Below, one piece after another: positions 26,298 to 36,177 of a DNA stretch of 64,000 nt (position 1 is its first letter; each line of letters begins with the position of its first letter). Both the position numbers and the translations under genes were made by a program. A model generated the notes under the pieces. That model had not been told where the DNA came from and did no database searches. It worked only from the letters and a program-made list of their open reading frames with translations. The stretch comes from Nostoc linckia NIES-25 (GTDB taxonomy: Bacteria; Cyanobacteriota; Cyanobacteriia; Cyanobacteriales; Nostocaceae): assembly GCF_002368035.1 (NCBI RefSeq), contig NZ_AP018222.1:5681238-5745237 (forward strand), given 5' to 3'.

Positions 26298-27944
26298 GTG
26301 GATATACTTAGTTACTTTGAAGACAGAATTTTGGACAGCAAGATTACTGTGTTTAAGAAAGAAAATTTTTTTAACCTTTCAACTGACCTATTCTGTATCA
26401 TCGCTACCGATGGTTGTTATCACCAAGTAAATCCAGCATGGGAAAAAGTATTAGGATGGAAACCAGAAAATTTAATCGGGCATCCTTGGTTAGAATTCGT
26501 GCATCCAGAGGATATTGCAATCAATCAGCTACCAAGGGAACCAGAGCTTTCTTGGCGCTGGGATAATCGTTATCTTCACAAAGATGGTAGTTATCGGTGG
26601 TTGTCTTGGAGCCTGTCAACCGATGGACAGGGAGTCATCTATGCAATAGGGAAAGACATCAACCAGCAGATGCAGCAAATAGAAGCACTTGAAACTGAAC
26701 GCCAAAGCCTTTATAACCTACTGAATCAGCTACCTGCTTTTCTTTATCTGCAACCCAATAATTATGGCATAGGGTTTTATAACCAACGCTTCCAAGAGGT
26801 ATTTGGAGATCCTACAGGAAAACTTTGTTATGAGGCGATCGCTGGATTAAAACAGCCTTGTCCAGTTTGCCCTACATTTCGTGTCTTTGACACTAATGCT
26901 CCGCAACTTTGGGAATGGGTTGATAGTAAAACAGGTAATGTGTATCAGATTTATGATTATCCGTTCAAGAATATGAAAGGAGAGCCAATGGTTGTGGAAA
27001 TGGGTTTAGATATTACTGCTGTCAAAAAAGCAGAAGTAGCTTTGCGACAGCGTGAGAAGGAATTAACCCAAAAAAACCAACAGCTTGCTGAAGCACTAAC
27101 ACAATTAAAAAAGGCGCAATCGCAACTAATTCAGACTGAGAAAATGTCTTCTTTAGGTCAACTAGTGGCTGGAGTGGCTCATGAAATTAACAACCCTGTT
27201 AGCTTTATCAATGGTAATATTATTCACGCTAAAGAATATATTCAACAATTGCTAGAACTGCTGCAACTTTACCAAAAAGAATATCCTGACCCTGCACCAG
27301 TGATTAAGTCAGCCATAGGAGCAAACGAGTTAGAGTTTATTACTGAAGACCTCAAAAAATTGCTTGATTCGATGAATATCGGAAGCGAACGCATTCGTGA
27401 TATTGTAATATCGTTGCGGAACTTCTCTCGGCTAGATGAAGCAGAAATCAAAACCGTGGATATCCACAGTGGTATTGAAAGTACGCTATTAATTTTGCAA
27501 AACCGCCTCACAGTTAAATCCAACCATCCACCAATTGAAATTATTAAAGACTACGGCCAACTGCCTTTAGTAGAATGTTACGCAGGTCAACTTAACCAAG
27601 TATTGATGAATATTCTGACTAATGCGATCGATGCTTTAGAAAATTGGTCTGTGATTAATGAGTCCAAGAAACCACAAATCTCAATCCGTACTCTTGTACT
27701 CAACTGTGATTCGATTGCGATCGAGATTGCTGACAATGGCATAGGAATGTCGCCAGAAGTTCAACAGCGTCTATTCGATCCTTTTTTTACGACCAAACCA
27801 GTAGGCAAAGGAACTGGTTTAGGAATGTCAATTAGTTATCAAATTATCACAGAAAAACATCAAGGACGCTTAAGCTGTATTTCATCTCCAGGAAGGGGAG
27901 CTAAATTCATAATTGAGATTCCCATCCAACAAATAAATCAGTAA
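26298..27944 (+). CDS. PAS-domain sensor histidine kinase
   Basis: This 548-residue soluble kinase is read from a GTG start. A first PAS/PAC domain covers about residues 25-130 (LFCIIATDGCYHQVNPAWEK... with PAC block YRWLSWSLSTDG). A second PAS-like domain lies at about 140-245 and contains a CPVCP motif. A coiled coil leads to a HisKA-type dimerisation domain with His295 (GVAHEINNPVSFINGN) and an ATPase domain with DNGIGM and GKGTGLGMSIS. The kinase core is very similar to that of the giant kinase at 53451. No response regulator is adjacent, so the partner is unknown. Confidence 0.9.
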   Translation: MDILSYFEDRILDSKITVFKKENFFNLSTDLFCIIATDGCYHQVNPAWEKVLGWKPENLIGHPWLEFVHPEDIAINQLPREPELSWRWDNRYLHKDGSYRWLSWSLSTDGQGVIYAIGKDINQQMQQIEALETERQSLYNLLNQLPAFLYLQPNNYGIGFYNQRFQEVFGDPTGKLCYEAIAGLKQPCPVCPTFRVFDTNAPQLWEWVDSKTGNVYQIYDYPFKNMKGEPMVVEMGLDITAVKKAEVALRQREKELTQKNQQLAEALTQLKKAQSQLIQTEKMSSLGQLVAGVAHEINNPVSFINGNIIHAKEYIQQLLELLQLYQKEYPDPAPVIKSAIGANELEFITEDLKKLLDSMNIGSERIRDIVISLRNFSRLDEAEIKTVDIHSGIESTLLILQNRLTVKSNHPPIEIIKDYGQLPLVECYAGQLNQVLMNILTNAIDALENWSVINESKKPQISIRTLVLNCDSIAIEIADNGIGMSPEVQQRLFDPFFTTKPVGKGTGLGMSISYQIITEKHQGRLSCISSPGRGAKFIIEIPIQQINQ

Positions 27945-27954
27945 CTAAAGTTGA

Positions 27955-28401
27955 TTAAATCAAGCGCCGCAGAGGAATCATCGGTGATTTAGCAAACCCA
28001 TGCAATTCATAGAAATGAATTGCCGAATAATTATCAGCGTCTGTCAAAAGAGTAATACGAGATATACCTTTAGCGCGACAAAATGCGATCGCTCTAGTAA
28101 TGAGTTCTGAACCAATGCCCCTACCTCGATAATTAATATCTACTACCATGTCTTCTAAGATGGCAACTAATCCTCCTTGGGCTGTGCTAATTGTAAATAG
28201 AATGTTCACCATACCTATGAGTTTTTCTTGTTCCCGTGCAACTAAAATAGCTCCAACATGAGGCTGCGTAATAATTGCTTGCAAACCCGCAGTTTGTTTA
28301 TTTACATCTGGTTGGAACTCTGCTTCTTGGGAGAACAATGAACTCAGAAGTGGAATCAGCGCTGGTATATCTGTAACTGTTGCAATTGAGACTGTAACCA
28401 T
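27955..28401 (-). CDS. GNAT-family N-acetyltransferase
   Basis: From the ATG at 28401 (MVTVSIATVTD) the protein has 148 residues. Acetyl-CoA binding motif A is clear (INYRGRGIGSELITRAI), and the C-terminal ALLT-like and HFYELHGF segments follow the GNAT fold. Such enzymes acetylate small molecules or protein termini; the substrate is not predictable. It is convergent with the PAS kinase gene. Confidence 0.85.
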   Translation of the reverse strand: MVTVSIATVTDIPALIPLLSSLFSQEAEFQPDVNKQTAGLQAIITQPHVGAILVAREQEKLIGMVNILFTISTAQGGLVAILEDMVVDINYRGRGIGSELITRAIAFCRAKGISRITLLTDADNYSAIHFYELHGFAKSPMIPLRRLI

Positions 28402-29621
28402 AACGAAGAGTTGTTGCAAATGTGTTAACTCTCATGAGCATAAAGCTTTCAAATCCTCAAAGCCAACAGCAATTTGTGGGAATTAATAGAGGTTTTTACT
28501 TTTCTCTGATACCATCGTTGAAAACAGACTCGAAAAGCTAATTTCATGTATGGCTTGCTTTCGGACTGGCAAATTAGTGTTCAGGAGTCAAGGAGAAAGC
28601 AACTGTACAATTTAGACAAGCTTGAGCTTCGTAAAGTTAATTTTTTCCTGAAGCTTGCCAAGAGTTTATTCACATGATAATCTCAAAGTATGCATCCACC
28701 TTAAGGATAGTTTTAGATTTAAGAAATTCTCTGCATTAGCCTGCTTCATATCGTTTCAGATATATTGTTGTGTTTGAATAGGCATTAATTGTATCAAGTT
28801 ACTTAGTGCTTTCTTGATACTACTTGAATCGCGTTCTACCCTTGTCAGAAGCTATTTGGCTTTTAAGTTGCACAGTCGCTCATGAAATTTGTTGACTGTT
28901 GAGAGTTAACCGTCAACAGTCAACAATTAACAGCCAACATGAGAAAATGTGCAATTTAAATGTGTGACAGGTTAACTGATTTGGCTTAATTTTATCTGAT
29001 TGAGCCTGAGTTCAAGAAATAGAGAGTTTATCTATTACTTAGAACAATAAAGTGCTGCTTGCAAGCACTAGATAATTTGTCAATCTGTTAGTCATATCGT
29101 GTCCGGTAAAAGACTTATCATTAAGACCGCAGGAGAGCATGAAGTCACCCAAGCAGAAACCCCTGACGCTGACCGGGGGGCACGGGAGCAAGGGAGAGGG
29201 TTTTGCATTTTCCGCACAGATGTATTGAATCACAAGTAATTAGCCGGACATGATATCAAAAGACCTCTTGCAAAAGTGTTTTTTGCAAGAGGTGGGAAAA
29301 GGTAAAAGGTTAAAGGGGAAAGGAAAATACCAAACCTTTCCCCCTTTCCCTTTCCCCTTTTCCCTACTTCTGCAAGAAGTCTAAAGTTAAATTAGCCTTC
29401 TTGTTTGTTTATTACGCCTCCGCCTTGTTCTTTTTGGATAGGTCAGGAATCAACAAACACACACAATAATAGGAGCTAAGGGAGAAAATAAAGAGCTATT
29501 TTACTCCCGAACTTCTTGCTGACAATTCTTTTCTGATGCAGAGCCTTAATTTATCTGCGAGGCATCATTTTTCTTGGACTGCTGTATCAATTACCAATCA
29601 AGATACGTTGGAGATAGAGAA
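28402..29621. repeat. 1.2-kb repeat-bearing spacer upstream of the nifD homologue
   Basis: No gene is supported in this spacer. It holds a perfect 14-base inverted repeat at 28889-28926 (TTGTTGACTGTTGA and complement, loop 10), related to TCAACAGT-type repeats, and the MITE at 29261-29382. The final 240 bases before nifD should contain its promoter. I cannot identify a convincing NtcA or heterocyst-type box by eye. Confidence 0.7.
29261..29382. mobile_element. MITE-like element upstream of nifD homologue
   Basis: The 122-base element has ends AGACCTCTTGCAAAA and a near complement ending TGCAAGAAGTCT. Just inside the left end is a CCTCTTGCAAAA hairpin. The middle is made of GGGAAA- and TTTCCC-type runs that pair, like the repeats at 13915 and 20365. 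Confidence 0.75.
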
Positions 29622-31106
29622 ATGTCTAAACATATCAATGAACAACAAACTGACATTGTAGAGCAAAGAAAACAACTAATTGAGGAAGTTCTGAAAGCTT
29701 ATCCTGATAAATCTCGTCTAAAGCGAGATCGGCAACTTAATGTTTATAAACAGGGTAAGTCAGACTGTGGCGTTCAGTCAAATGTGAAATCAGTTCCGGG
29801 TACTATGACTGCTCGTGGTTGTTCTTACGCTGGTGCTAAGGGTGTAGTTTGGGGTCCGATCAAAGACATGATTCACATTAGTCATGGGCCTGTAGGTTGT
29901 GGTTACTGGTCTTGGTCTGGTCGTCGTAACTACTATATTGGTACTACCGGCATCGATTCTTTTGGTACTATGGATTTCACCTCTGACTTTCAAGAACGAG
30001 ATATTGTATTCGGAGGTGACAAAAAGCTTACGAAAATTATCAAAGAAATTGAAGAACTTTTTCCACTTAACCGAGGTATTACCGTTCAATCTGAATGTCC
30101 TATTGGTCTGATTGGAGATGACATTGAAGCCGTAGCTAAAAAGTCTAGTAAAGAGATTAGCAAGCCGATCGTTCCTGTACGTTGTGAAGGCTTTCGTGGT
30201 GTTTCTCAGTCTCTAGGTCACCACATTGCGAATGACACCGTTCGTGATTGGTTATTTCCCTATGCTGAGGGCATCAAAAAACAAGGAAAACTTCTCAGCT
30301 ATCAACCCGGCCCTTATGATGTTGCAATCATTGGTGACTATAACATTGGTGGTGATACTTGGTCTAGCCGCATCCTCTTGGAAGAGATTGGCTTGCGTGT
30401 AGTTGCTCAATGGTCTGGTGATGGCACTCTCAATGAGATGATGCTCACACCTCAAGCGAAGCTAAATTTAATTCATTGTTACCGCTCAATGAATTACATT
30501 ACTCGTCATATGGAAGAAGCTTATGGCATTCCTTGGTTGGAATTCAATTTTTTTGGCCCTACCGAGATTGCTAATTCCTTACAACAAATTGCTGCTAGAT
30601 TTGACTCTAAGATTCAAGAAAATGCTCAGAAGGTAATTGCTAAGTATCAACCAACAATAGATGCAATTATTAGTAAGTATCGATCGCGTTTAGAAAACAA
30701 AACTGTAGCGCTGATGGTCGGCGGACTACGCCCTCGCCATGTGATTCCTGCATTCAACGATTTGGGTATGAAGGTTGTAGGTACGGGTTATGAGTTCGCT
30801 CATCATGACGACTACAAACGTACTATTGAATATATTGAAAACGGTACTATCATTTATGATGATGTAACTTCTTACGAGTTCGAGAAATTAATTAAAGCAC
30901 TCAAGCCCGACTTAGTAGCTTCTGGGGTTAAAGAGAAATACGTTTTTCAAAAAATGGGTTTACCTTTTCGTCAGATGCATTCTTGGGATTACTCCGGGCC
31001 GTACCATAGCTATGACGGTTTTGCAATTTTCGCTCGTGATATGGATATGGCTTTAAATAACCCTTCTTGGCAATTGATCCCTACTCCTTGGAAAAGAGCT
31101 AGTTAG
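29622..31106 (+). CDS. nifD: Nitrogenase MoFe-protein alpha chain homologue, solitary
   Basis: I start at the ATG at 29622, which has GGAG just upstream; the protein is 494 residues. It resembles molybdenum-type NifD throughout. P-cluster ligands Cys67, Cys93 and Cys159 are present, as are FeMo-cofactor ligands Cys286 (IHCYRSMNY) and His453 (QMHSWDYSGP). Substrate-pocket residues Arg101 and the GVSQSLGHH block are also kept. No nifH, nifK or other nif gene is nearby; neighbours are an acetyltransferase and a cation transporter. Codons such as CGT and GGT are frequent, as in strongly expressed genes. One usually invariant Gly reads Ser (YHSYDG). It is probably a paralogue of the main nifD, with separate regulation. 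Confidence 0.9.
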   Translation: MSKHINEQQTDIVEQRKQLIEEVLKAYPDKSRLKRDRQLNVYKQGKSDCGVQSNVKSVPGTMTARGCSYAGAKGVVWGPIKDMIHISHGPVGCGYWSWSGRRNYYIGTTGIDSFGTMDFTSDFQERDIVFGGDKKLTKIIKEIEELFPLNRGITVQSECPIGLIGDDIEAVAKKSSKEISKPIVPVRCEGFRGVSQSLGHHIANDTVRDWLFPYAEGIKKQGKLLSYQPGPYDVAIIGDYNIGGDTWSSRILLEEIGLRVVAQWSGDGTLNEMMLTPQAKLNLIHCYRSMNYITRHMEEAYGIPWLEFNFFGPTEIANSLQQIAARFDSKIQENAQKVIAKYQPTIDAIISKYRSRLENKTVALMVGGLRPRHVIPAFNDLGMKVVGTGYEFAHHDDYKRTIEYIENGTIIYDDVTSYEFEKLIKALKPDLVASGVKEKYVFQKMGLPFRQMHSWDYSGPYHSYDGFAIFARDMDMALNNPSWQLIPTPWKRAS

Positions 31107-31772
31107 GAAATAACAACAAGCATAGGACGACACACAATAAGGTTTGGTTAAAGGGTAAATGGTACTAAGTTAAGCGCAAACCCTTGATATACAGCAGTTT
31201 TCTTTTGCATGAGGTACAAAGTCACTGGTCTTGAGGCAGGAGGCAGGGGGCAGAAGGCAGGAGGGAGAAGAATAATTTGATTTGTGAATCCTTAGTTCTG
31301 TACCTCATTTAGTGGCAAACTGCTGTAAGTGACTTTTGGGTGTGGGGAATGAAGAAGATGTTGAACTTCTTGATGCAACTAAAATTTAATTGTCTGAAAC
31401 ACTACACCCAACACTCTACATTGACGAGCTTTCACTTTTTCTGAGTGCCATTCCACCCACATAGCGATCGCACTATGGATCGGTACAAGATCCCAAAAAG
31501 TTTAAGAGCGTTAAAAGCTGTGGTGCTTATTCTACATAGCTTATAGCTTTACAAGCGTGCCATTTGCTTTCAGGTCTAATTGTCGGTTTCGACCCCAGCA
31601 CGAGTGTTTAGGGCTTTCCCTTCAAATTCAGTTGTATAAGTTGCTTTCAATAAATTTTGTTTATTGTTAACCAAAAAAAGAATAATTGCTTCTATTTACC
31701 TGAGAGCATAGTATAAAAAACAAGCAATCTTGTAGATAAAACCCTATTTTAATTAATTGGTGAGCAACAGAT
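31107..31772. repeat. Spacer with MITE-like element at 31190-31327
   Basis: This 666-base spacer has no gene. The element at 31190-31327 has ends TACAGCAGTTTTC and GGCAAACTGCTGTA and a second paired block GAGGTACA/TGTACCTC further in. Together these give about 29 bases of imperfect inverted repeat enclosing GGCAGG-type repeats. The remaining 440 bases before the CadD-type gene are unremarkable apart from a HIP1 site. Confidence 0.8.
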
Positions 31773-32447
31773 ATGAGTTGGTTAATCGGTACTGTAATTC
31801 TTGGGATTTCGGTGGCTTTAGCAACTACTTTTGACGATAATATATACTTGACAGCTTTTTTCGGAAAAGTTAATCATACCTTTCGTCCTAAACATATTAT
31901 TATCGGGGAATTTGTAGGATTTACTGCACTAGTATTTGCTAGTTTACCTGGTTTTTTCGGTGGTTTAGTTCTTCCAGAGGCTTGGATTGGATTGCTTGGT
32001 ATTCTGCCAATTACTATTGGCATTAGTAATCTAATGAATCGAGAAGATGGAGAACAAACTGTACAAGATGTATCAGTTCAGTTTAGTCATTCAGTCAAAC
32101 CAAGACGTAGAAAAAGATCATTACTAGCGATTCTGCGTGACCCCCAAACGTACCGTGTTTCAGCAGTGACCATTGCTAATGGAGGAAACAACATAGGGAT
32201 TTATGTTCCATTGTTTGCTACTACCAATCTTCCCAGTTTGGGGGTAATTTTATCTGTTTGTTATTTAACTGTTGGAGTCTGGTGTTTCCTATCTTATAAT
32301 CTGACGCGTAATCCTATGATGGCACCACTTTTGGCTCGTTATGGGCGCAAAATTTTTCCCTGGATATTAATCTGGCTAGGATTCTCTATCATGATAAAAA
32401 GTGGTACATTTCAGCTTGTTCCTAACTTAGCAACAGTTTTAAATTAG
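31773..32447 (+). CDS. CadD-type cadmium resistance / cation transporter
   Basis: This 224-residue integral membrane protein has about six hydrophobic segments. It matches the cadmium-resistance transporter (CadD) family, including the N-terminal ATTFDDNIYLTAFF motif and the second-half VTIANGGNNIGIYVPLFA motif, which together place acidic and amide residues in the membrane. The family exports or tolerates Cd and related cations. A basic loop (KPRRRKRS) separates the two halves. No regulator is adjacent. The exact substrate is not known. Confidence 0.82.
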   Translation: MSWLIGTVILGISVALATTFDDNIYLTAFFGKVNHTFRPKHIIIGEFVGFTALVFASLPGFFGGLVLPEAWIGLLGILPITIGISNLMNREDGEQTVQDVSVQFSHSVKPRRRKRSLLAILRDPQTYRVSAVTIANGGNNIGIYVPLFATTNLPSLGVILSVCYLTVGVWCFLSYNLTRNPMMAPLLARYGRKIFPWILIWLGFSIMIKSGTFQLVPNLATVLN

Positions 32448-32600
32448 AATTTTTGCCAGGACAACTTATTTATCAACTTACTAAATTTTGAGAAAATTTA
32501 CTGTTGCAAGTTTAAAGTAAAATAGCCGTAATTTCAAAATTTATATACTTGAATCTGATGAGTAGTTTTCCTATTTTAATTAACAAGTTTGGAGATACTA

Positions 32601-32858
32601 ATGAACTTAGTAAATTGTTTTCCTACTGATGTAGATGAACTCCAGTTATTAAGCAAAAGCAATGATTACTTTGTGGGTCAAAGAGTCATCTGGCTTTTTA
32701 AAGCTGGTACTAGCTCTAAGAATATTCAAAGAATTCCGGCCTTAGTGGTGAAATTAGGTTTCAAAAAGGTACAAATTAAGGTACAGAAACCAGATAATAA
32801 TTTTGTCAATCGTTGGGTAAATCGAGAGAAGTTAGAGATTACAAAAAGTGTCTACTAA
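32601..32858 (+). CDS. Small conserved-looking protein, SH3/KOW-like
   Basis: From the ATG at 32601, with GGAG eleven bases before it, this is an 85-residue protein. It has a pattern of short beta strands (YFVGQRVIWLFKAG, ALVVKLGFKKVQIKVQ, RWVNREKLEI) that resembles a small SH3- or KOW-like barrel. I do not recognise a family. It follows the CadD-type gene by about 150 bases on the same strand. Confidence 0.5.
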   Translation: MNLVNCFPTDVDELQLLSKSNDYFVGQRVIWLFKAGTSSKNIQRIPALVVKLGFKKVQIKVQKPDNNFVNRWVNREKLEITKSVY

Positions 32859-33361
32859 ATTAATGTATTTAATTAATCAAATTCAATAAATTGGCATCTA
32901 GAGCAAATAGGGGCAAAAAATAGCAAAAGATTATAATTTATCTGCTAACGCCTCAGTTACAATCCTGCTTTCAAAAATTTTCAAATAGCCCTGTTGTCTC
33001 ACTATCACGGTAGCGGCAGCTAGTGAGCGATACCTTCTCCTGTCGGAGACGCTCCGGGAACGGCACACTTCTCTACGAGAGGCTACGCCAACGCGATCGC
33101 CGCATAACAACGCCCATGCACACCGACGCCGAGAGTCGATCGCTTATGATACAAAGGCGATCTGCGGCGGGTGATGGACATCGTTAGGCGCTTGAAGTCT
33201 GCCTAGTGTCTGTTCATCAGATGGGTGCTAGCATGGCTGAGTTGCGCTATGAAGTACACAAAGGCGATGCAGTGGACTGTTGAAGATCCTGGTTGTGATG
33301 CAAAGTCTCTTTGCCGCCCCTGATTGCAACTGTAGTATGAATTGCCAAAGGAGGAAAACTG
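32859..33361. other. Spacer upstream of the rph-like gene
   Basis: No gene is seen in these 503 bases. The middle (33010-33110) is a mosaic of short inverted repeats (CTCCTGTCGGAG; TCTCTACGAGAGGCTACGCC) and a HIP1 site, a dispersed cyanobacterial repeat type. The last 15 bases hold a strong AAAGGAGG ribosome site for the rph-like gene. Confidence 0.6.
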
Positions 33362-35974
33362 ATGAGTTCATTTGTCCTTTGTTTTCAAGATATTGACAAA
33401 ACAAAACTCAAGGTCGTTGGTGGTAAAGGCGCGAACCTGGGGGAACTTACCAAGATTCAAGGAATACTCGTACCAGATGGCTTTTGTATTTCTACTGAAG
33501 CTTTTAAAAGAATAATTGAGGAAACGTCGTCGATTAACGAATTACTCGATCGGTTATCGCTTCTGAAAGTGGAAGACCGGGATAAAATCGGTGAACTTAG
33601 CAATGAGATTCGCTCTTTCATCGAAGGAATAGCCATTCCTCAAGACATTAATGAAGAGATCGCCCGCCTTCTCTCCAGGCTTGGAGAAAAAAATGCCTAT
33701 GCAGTACGATCCAGCGCAACCGCAGAGGATTTACCGACAGCCTCTTTTGCAGGTCAGCAGGATACGTATTTGAATATTATCGGGAAGGAAGCAATTTTAA
33801 AGCATATCAGTAAGTGCTGGGCATCGCTATTTACCGAGAGAGCAGTAATTTACCGCCTCCAAAACGGCTTCGACCACCGTAAAGTCCACCTGTCTGTGGT
33901 TATTCAGAAAATGGTCTTTCCCCAGGTGGCAGGAATTTTGTTTACTGCCGATCCCGTCACTTCTAATAGGAAGGTGTTATCAATTGATGCGGGCTTCGGA
34001 CTTGGTGAAGCCTTGGTCAGAGGTCTGGTGAATGCTGATATCTATAAAGTGTGTAATGGCAAGGCGATCGATAAGAAGATATCCACCAAAAAACTGGCTA
34101 TTTACGCCTTAAAAGATGGAGGTACGAAAGAACAGGAGATTGAGCTTGAACGGCAGAATAGGCAAGCGCTGACGGATGAGCAGATTTTACAGCTTGAGCG
34201 CATCGGTAGGAAGATTGAAGAACATTTCGGTTGCCCCCAAGACATCGAATGGTGTTTGGTTGATGACACATTTTATATTGTCCAAAGTCGCCCCATCACG
34301 ACTTTATACCCCATCCCTGAAGCCAGCGATCGCCAAAATCACGTCTTTGTTTCTGTCGGTCACAACCAAATGATGACCGATGCCATGAAACCATTGGGAT
34401 TGTCTTTTTTCCTGTTAATGACCCATGCACCCATGCACACTGCTGGTGGAAGGTTGTTTGTTGATGTTACAGCGACGCTGGCTTCACCTGTCAGCAGAGA
34501 AACGGTATTAAACGTCACATTGGGAAAATCCGATCCGCTCATGAAAGACGCACTTACAACCATCCTAGAGCGGGGAGATTTTATAAAATCGTTACCCGAC
34601 GAGCAGAGTTCCGGCAAAAGCGGTAAAGGTCGATCGCCTGCGGATTTTCAAACCCTAAACGACTACGATCCGGCGATTGTTGCTGATTTGATTCAACAGA
34701 GTCAAACCTCGATTGACGCGTTAAAACAAACCATCCAAACAAAATCAGGAGCGGATCTGTTTGATTTTATCCTGGAAGATATCCAGCAATTAAAGAAGAC
34801 CAACGCTGATTCACAGAGTTTTGGTGTGCTTATGACTGGGATGAATGCTTCCTCCTGGATCAATGAAAAAATGAACGAGTGGTTAGGCGAAAAAAACGCA
34901 GCGGATAAACTTTCTCAATCAGCACCCAACAATATTACGTCGGAAATGGGTCTGGCACTATTGGATGTTGCGGATGCGATTCGTCCTTACCCGGAAGTCA
35001 TTGAGTATTTGCAACAGGTAAAAGAGGATAACTTTCTGGGTGAATTGGTGAAGCTTGAGGGTGGACAGGAAGCCCAGAACGCGATCGCTACTTTTCTTCA
35101 CAAATACGGAATGCGATGTGTTGGAGAAATCGATCTTACGAGAACTCGTTGGAGCGAAAACCCAACCACACTTGTTCCGATGATTCTCAGTAACATCAAA
35201 AATTTTGAGCCTGGTGAAAGCGAGCGTAAATTTGAGCAAGGGCGACAGTCAGCTTTGAAAAAAGAACAAGAGTTATTAGAGCGATTGAAGCAATTACCGG
35301 ATGGTGAAAAAAAAGCCGAAGAAACAAAACGAATGATCCGCCTAATTCGGAATTTCATCGGTTATCGTGAATATCCAAAATACGGCATAGTTAATCGATA
35401 CTTCGTTTATAAGCAGGCTTTACTGAAAGAAGCCGAACAACTCGTACAAGCCAACGTTATTCATAAAAAAGAAGATATATATTATCTCACTTTTGAAGAA
35501 CTTCGCTCAGTTGTACGCACAAATAAACTTGATTACCAGACGATCAGCAAACGAAAAGACGAGTACAAACACTATGAAAAGCTAACTCCTCCACGTGTTA
35601 TTACGTCTGATGGTGAAATTATTGCAGGTCGGTACAAACAAGAAAATCTTCCAGCCGAAGCTATTATAGGTCTACCTGTTTCCTCCGGAGTTATAGAGGG
35701 ACGAGCGCGTGTCATCTTAAACATGGAAGATGCCGATCTAGAAGATGGAGATATATTAGTCACTTCTTTTACTGACCCTAGCTGGACACCATTGTTTGTA
35801 TCCATAAAAGGGCTAGTCACCGAAGTTGGTGGACTGATGACGCATGGAGCAGTTATCGCACGTGAATATGGCTTACCAGCAGTTGTCGGAGTAGAACGTG
35901 CTACCAAACTGATCGATGACGGACAGAGAATTCGGGTTAATGGAACGGATGGCTATTTAGAAATCCTAAGTTAA
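33362..35974 (+). CDS. rph: Rifampicin phosphotransferase / PEP-synthase-like enzyme
   Basis: This 870-residue protein has the architecture of rifampicin phosphotransferases of Gram-positive bacteria. An ATP-binding PPDK-N domain spans about residues 1-320 (VVGGKGANLGELTKI; AVRSSATAEDLPTASFAGQQ). A central antibiotic-binding domain reaches about 750, and a C-terminal swivelling His domain carries GGLMTHGAVIAREYGLPAVV, whose His is the phosphocarrier. These enzymes transfer the ATP beta-phosphate to rifamycin. Length and motif order fit Rph better than PEP synthase, which is shorter and lacks the central domain. AAAGGAGG precedes the ATG. The stop codon lies within the end of the repeat at 35971. 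Close similarity to Firmicutes sequences, judged from memory, suggests transfer. Confidence 0.75.
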   Translation: MSSFVLCFQDIDKTKLKVVGGKGANLGELTKIQGILVPDGFCISTEAFKRIIEETSSINELLDRLSLLKVEDRDKIGELSNEIRSFIEGIAIPQDINEEIARLLSRLGEKNAYAVRSSATAEDLPTASFAGQQDTYLNIIGKEAILKHISKCWASLFTERAVIYRLQNGFDHRKVHLSVVIQKMVFPQVAGILFTADPVTSNRKVLSIDAGFGLGEALVRGLVNADIYKVCNGKAIDKKISTKKLAIYALKDGGTKEQEIELERQNRQALTDEQILQLERIGRKIEEHFGCPQDIEWCLVDDTFYIVQSRPITTLYPIPEASDRQNHVFVSVGHNQMMTDAMKPLGLSFFLLMTHAPMHTAGGRLFVDVTATLASPVSRETVLNVTLGKSDPLMKDALTTILERGDFIKSLPDEQSSGKSGKGRSPADFQTLNDYDPAIVADLIQQSQTSIDALKQTIQTKSGADLFDFILEDIQQLKKTNADSQSFGVLMTGMNASSWINEKMNEWLGEKNAADKLSQSAPNNITSEMGLALLDVADAIRPYPEVIEYLQQVKEDNFLGELVKLEGGQEAQNAIATFLHKYGMRCVGEIDLTRTRWSENPTTLVPMILSNIKNFEPGESERKFEQGRQSALKKEQELLERLKQLPDGEKKAEETKRMIRLIRNFIGYREYPKYGIVNRYFVYKQALLKEAEQLVQANVIHKKEDIYYLTFEELRSVVRTNKLDYQTISKRKDEYKHYEKLTPPRVITSDGEIIAGRYKQENLPAEAIIGLPVSSGVIEGRARVILNMEDADLEDGDILVTSFTDPSWTPLFVSIKGLVTEVGGLMTHGAVIAREYGLPAVVGVERATKLIDDGQRIRVNGTDGYLEILS

Positions 35975-36116
35975 CGTGAGTTCGACGGCTCTAAAAACCC
36001 CTCTTTAAACCTCTCTCCCTGTGGGGGAGAGGCTTTGAAACCCTAATTTTTTCGTTGGAAACTAAAAATATTTCTGCCCCTCTCCGCCTCGGAGAGGTTC
36101 ATCGAACTCACGTTAA
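35971..36116. mobile_element. MITE-like element at the 3' end of rph
   Basis: A 146-base element has 15-base perfect inverted ends (TTAACGTGAGTTCGA and complement). The inside has GGGGAGAGG- and CCTCTCC-type segments that pair. The left end supplies the stop codon of the rph-like gene (TAA at 35972-35974). It may serve as its terminator. Confidence 0.8.
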
Positions 36117-36177
36117 GTTAATATACTTTCTAATAATGACTTAATCTATAAGTTGACTTCTAGCCATCCACTACCTT

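Noticed and set aside
29039..29233. 64-codon minus-strand frame upstream of nifD
   Set aside because: No ribosome site or family pattern; it lies in non-coding spacer.
29574..29621. Upstream in-frame ATG for nifD
   Set aside because: The ATG at 29622 has a good GGAG site and matches the NifD N-terminus. The 16 upstream codons do not resemble the family.
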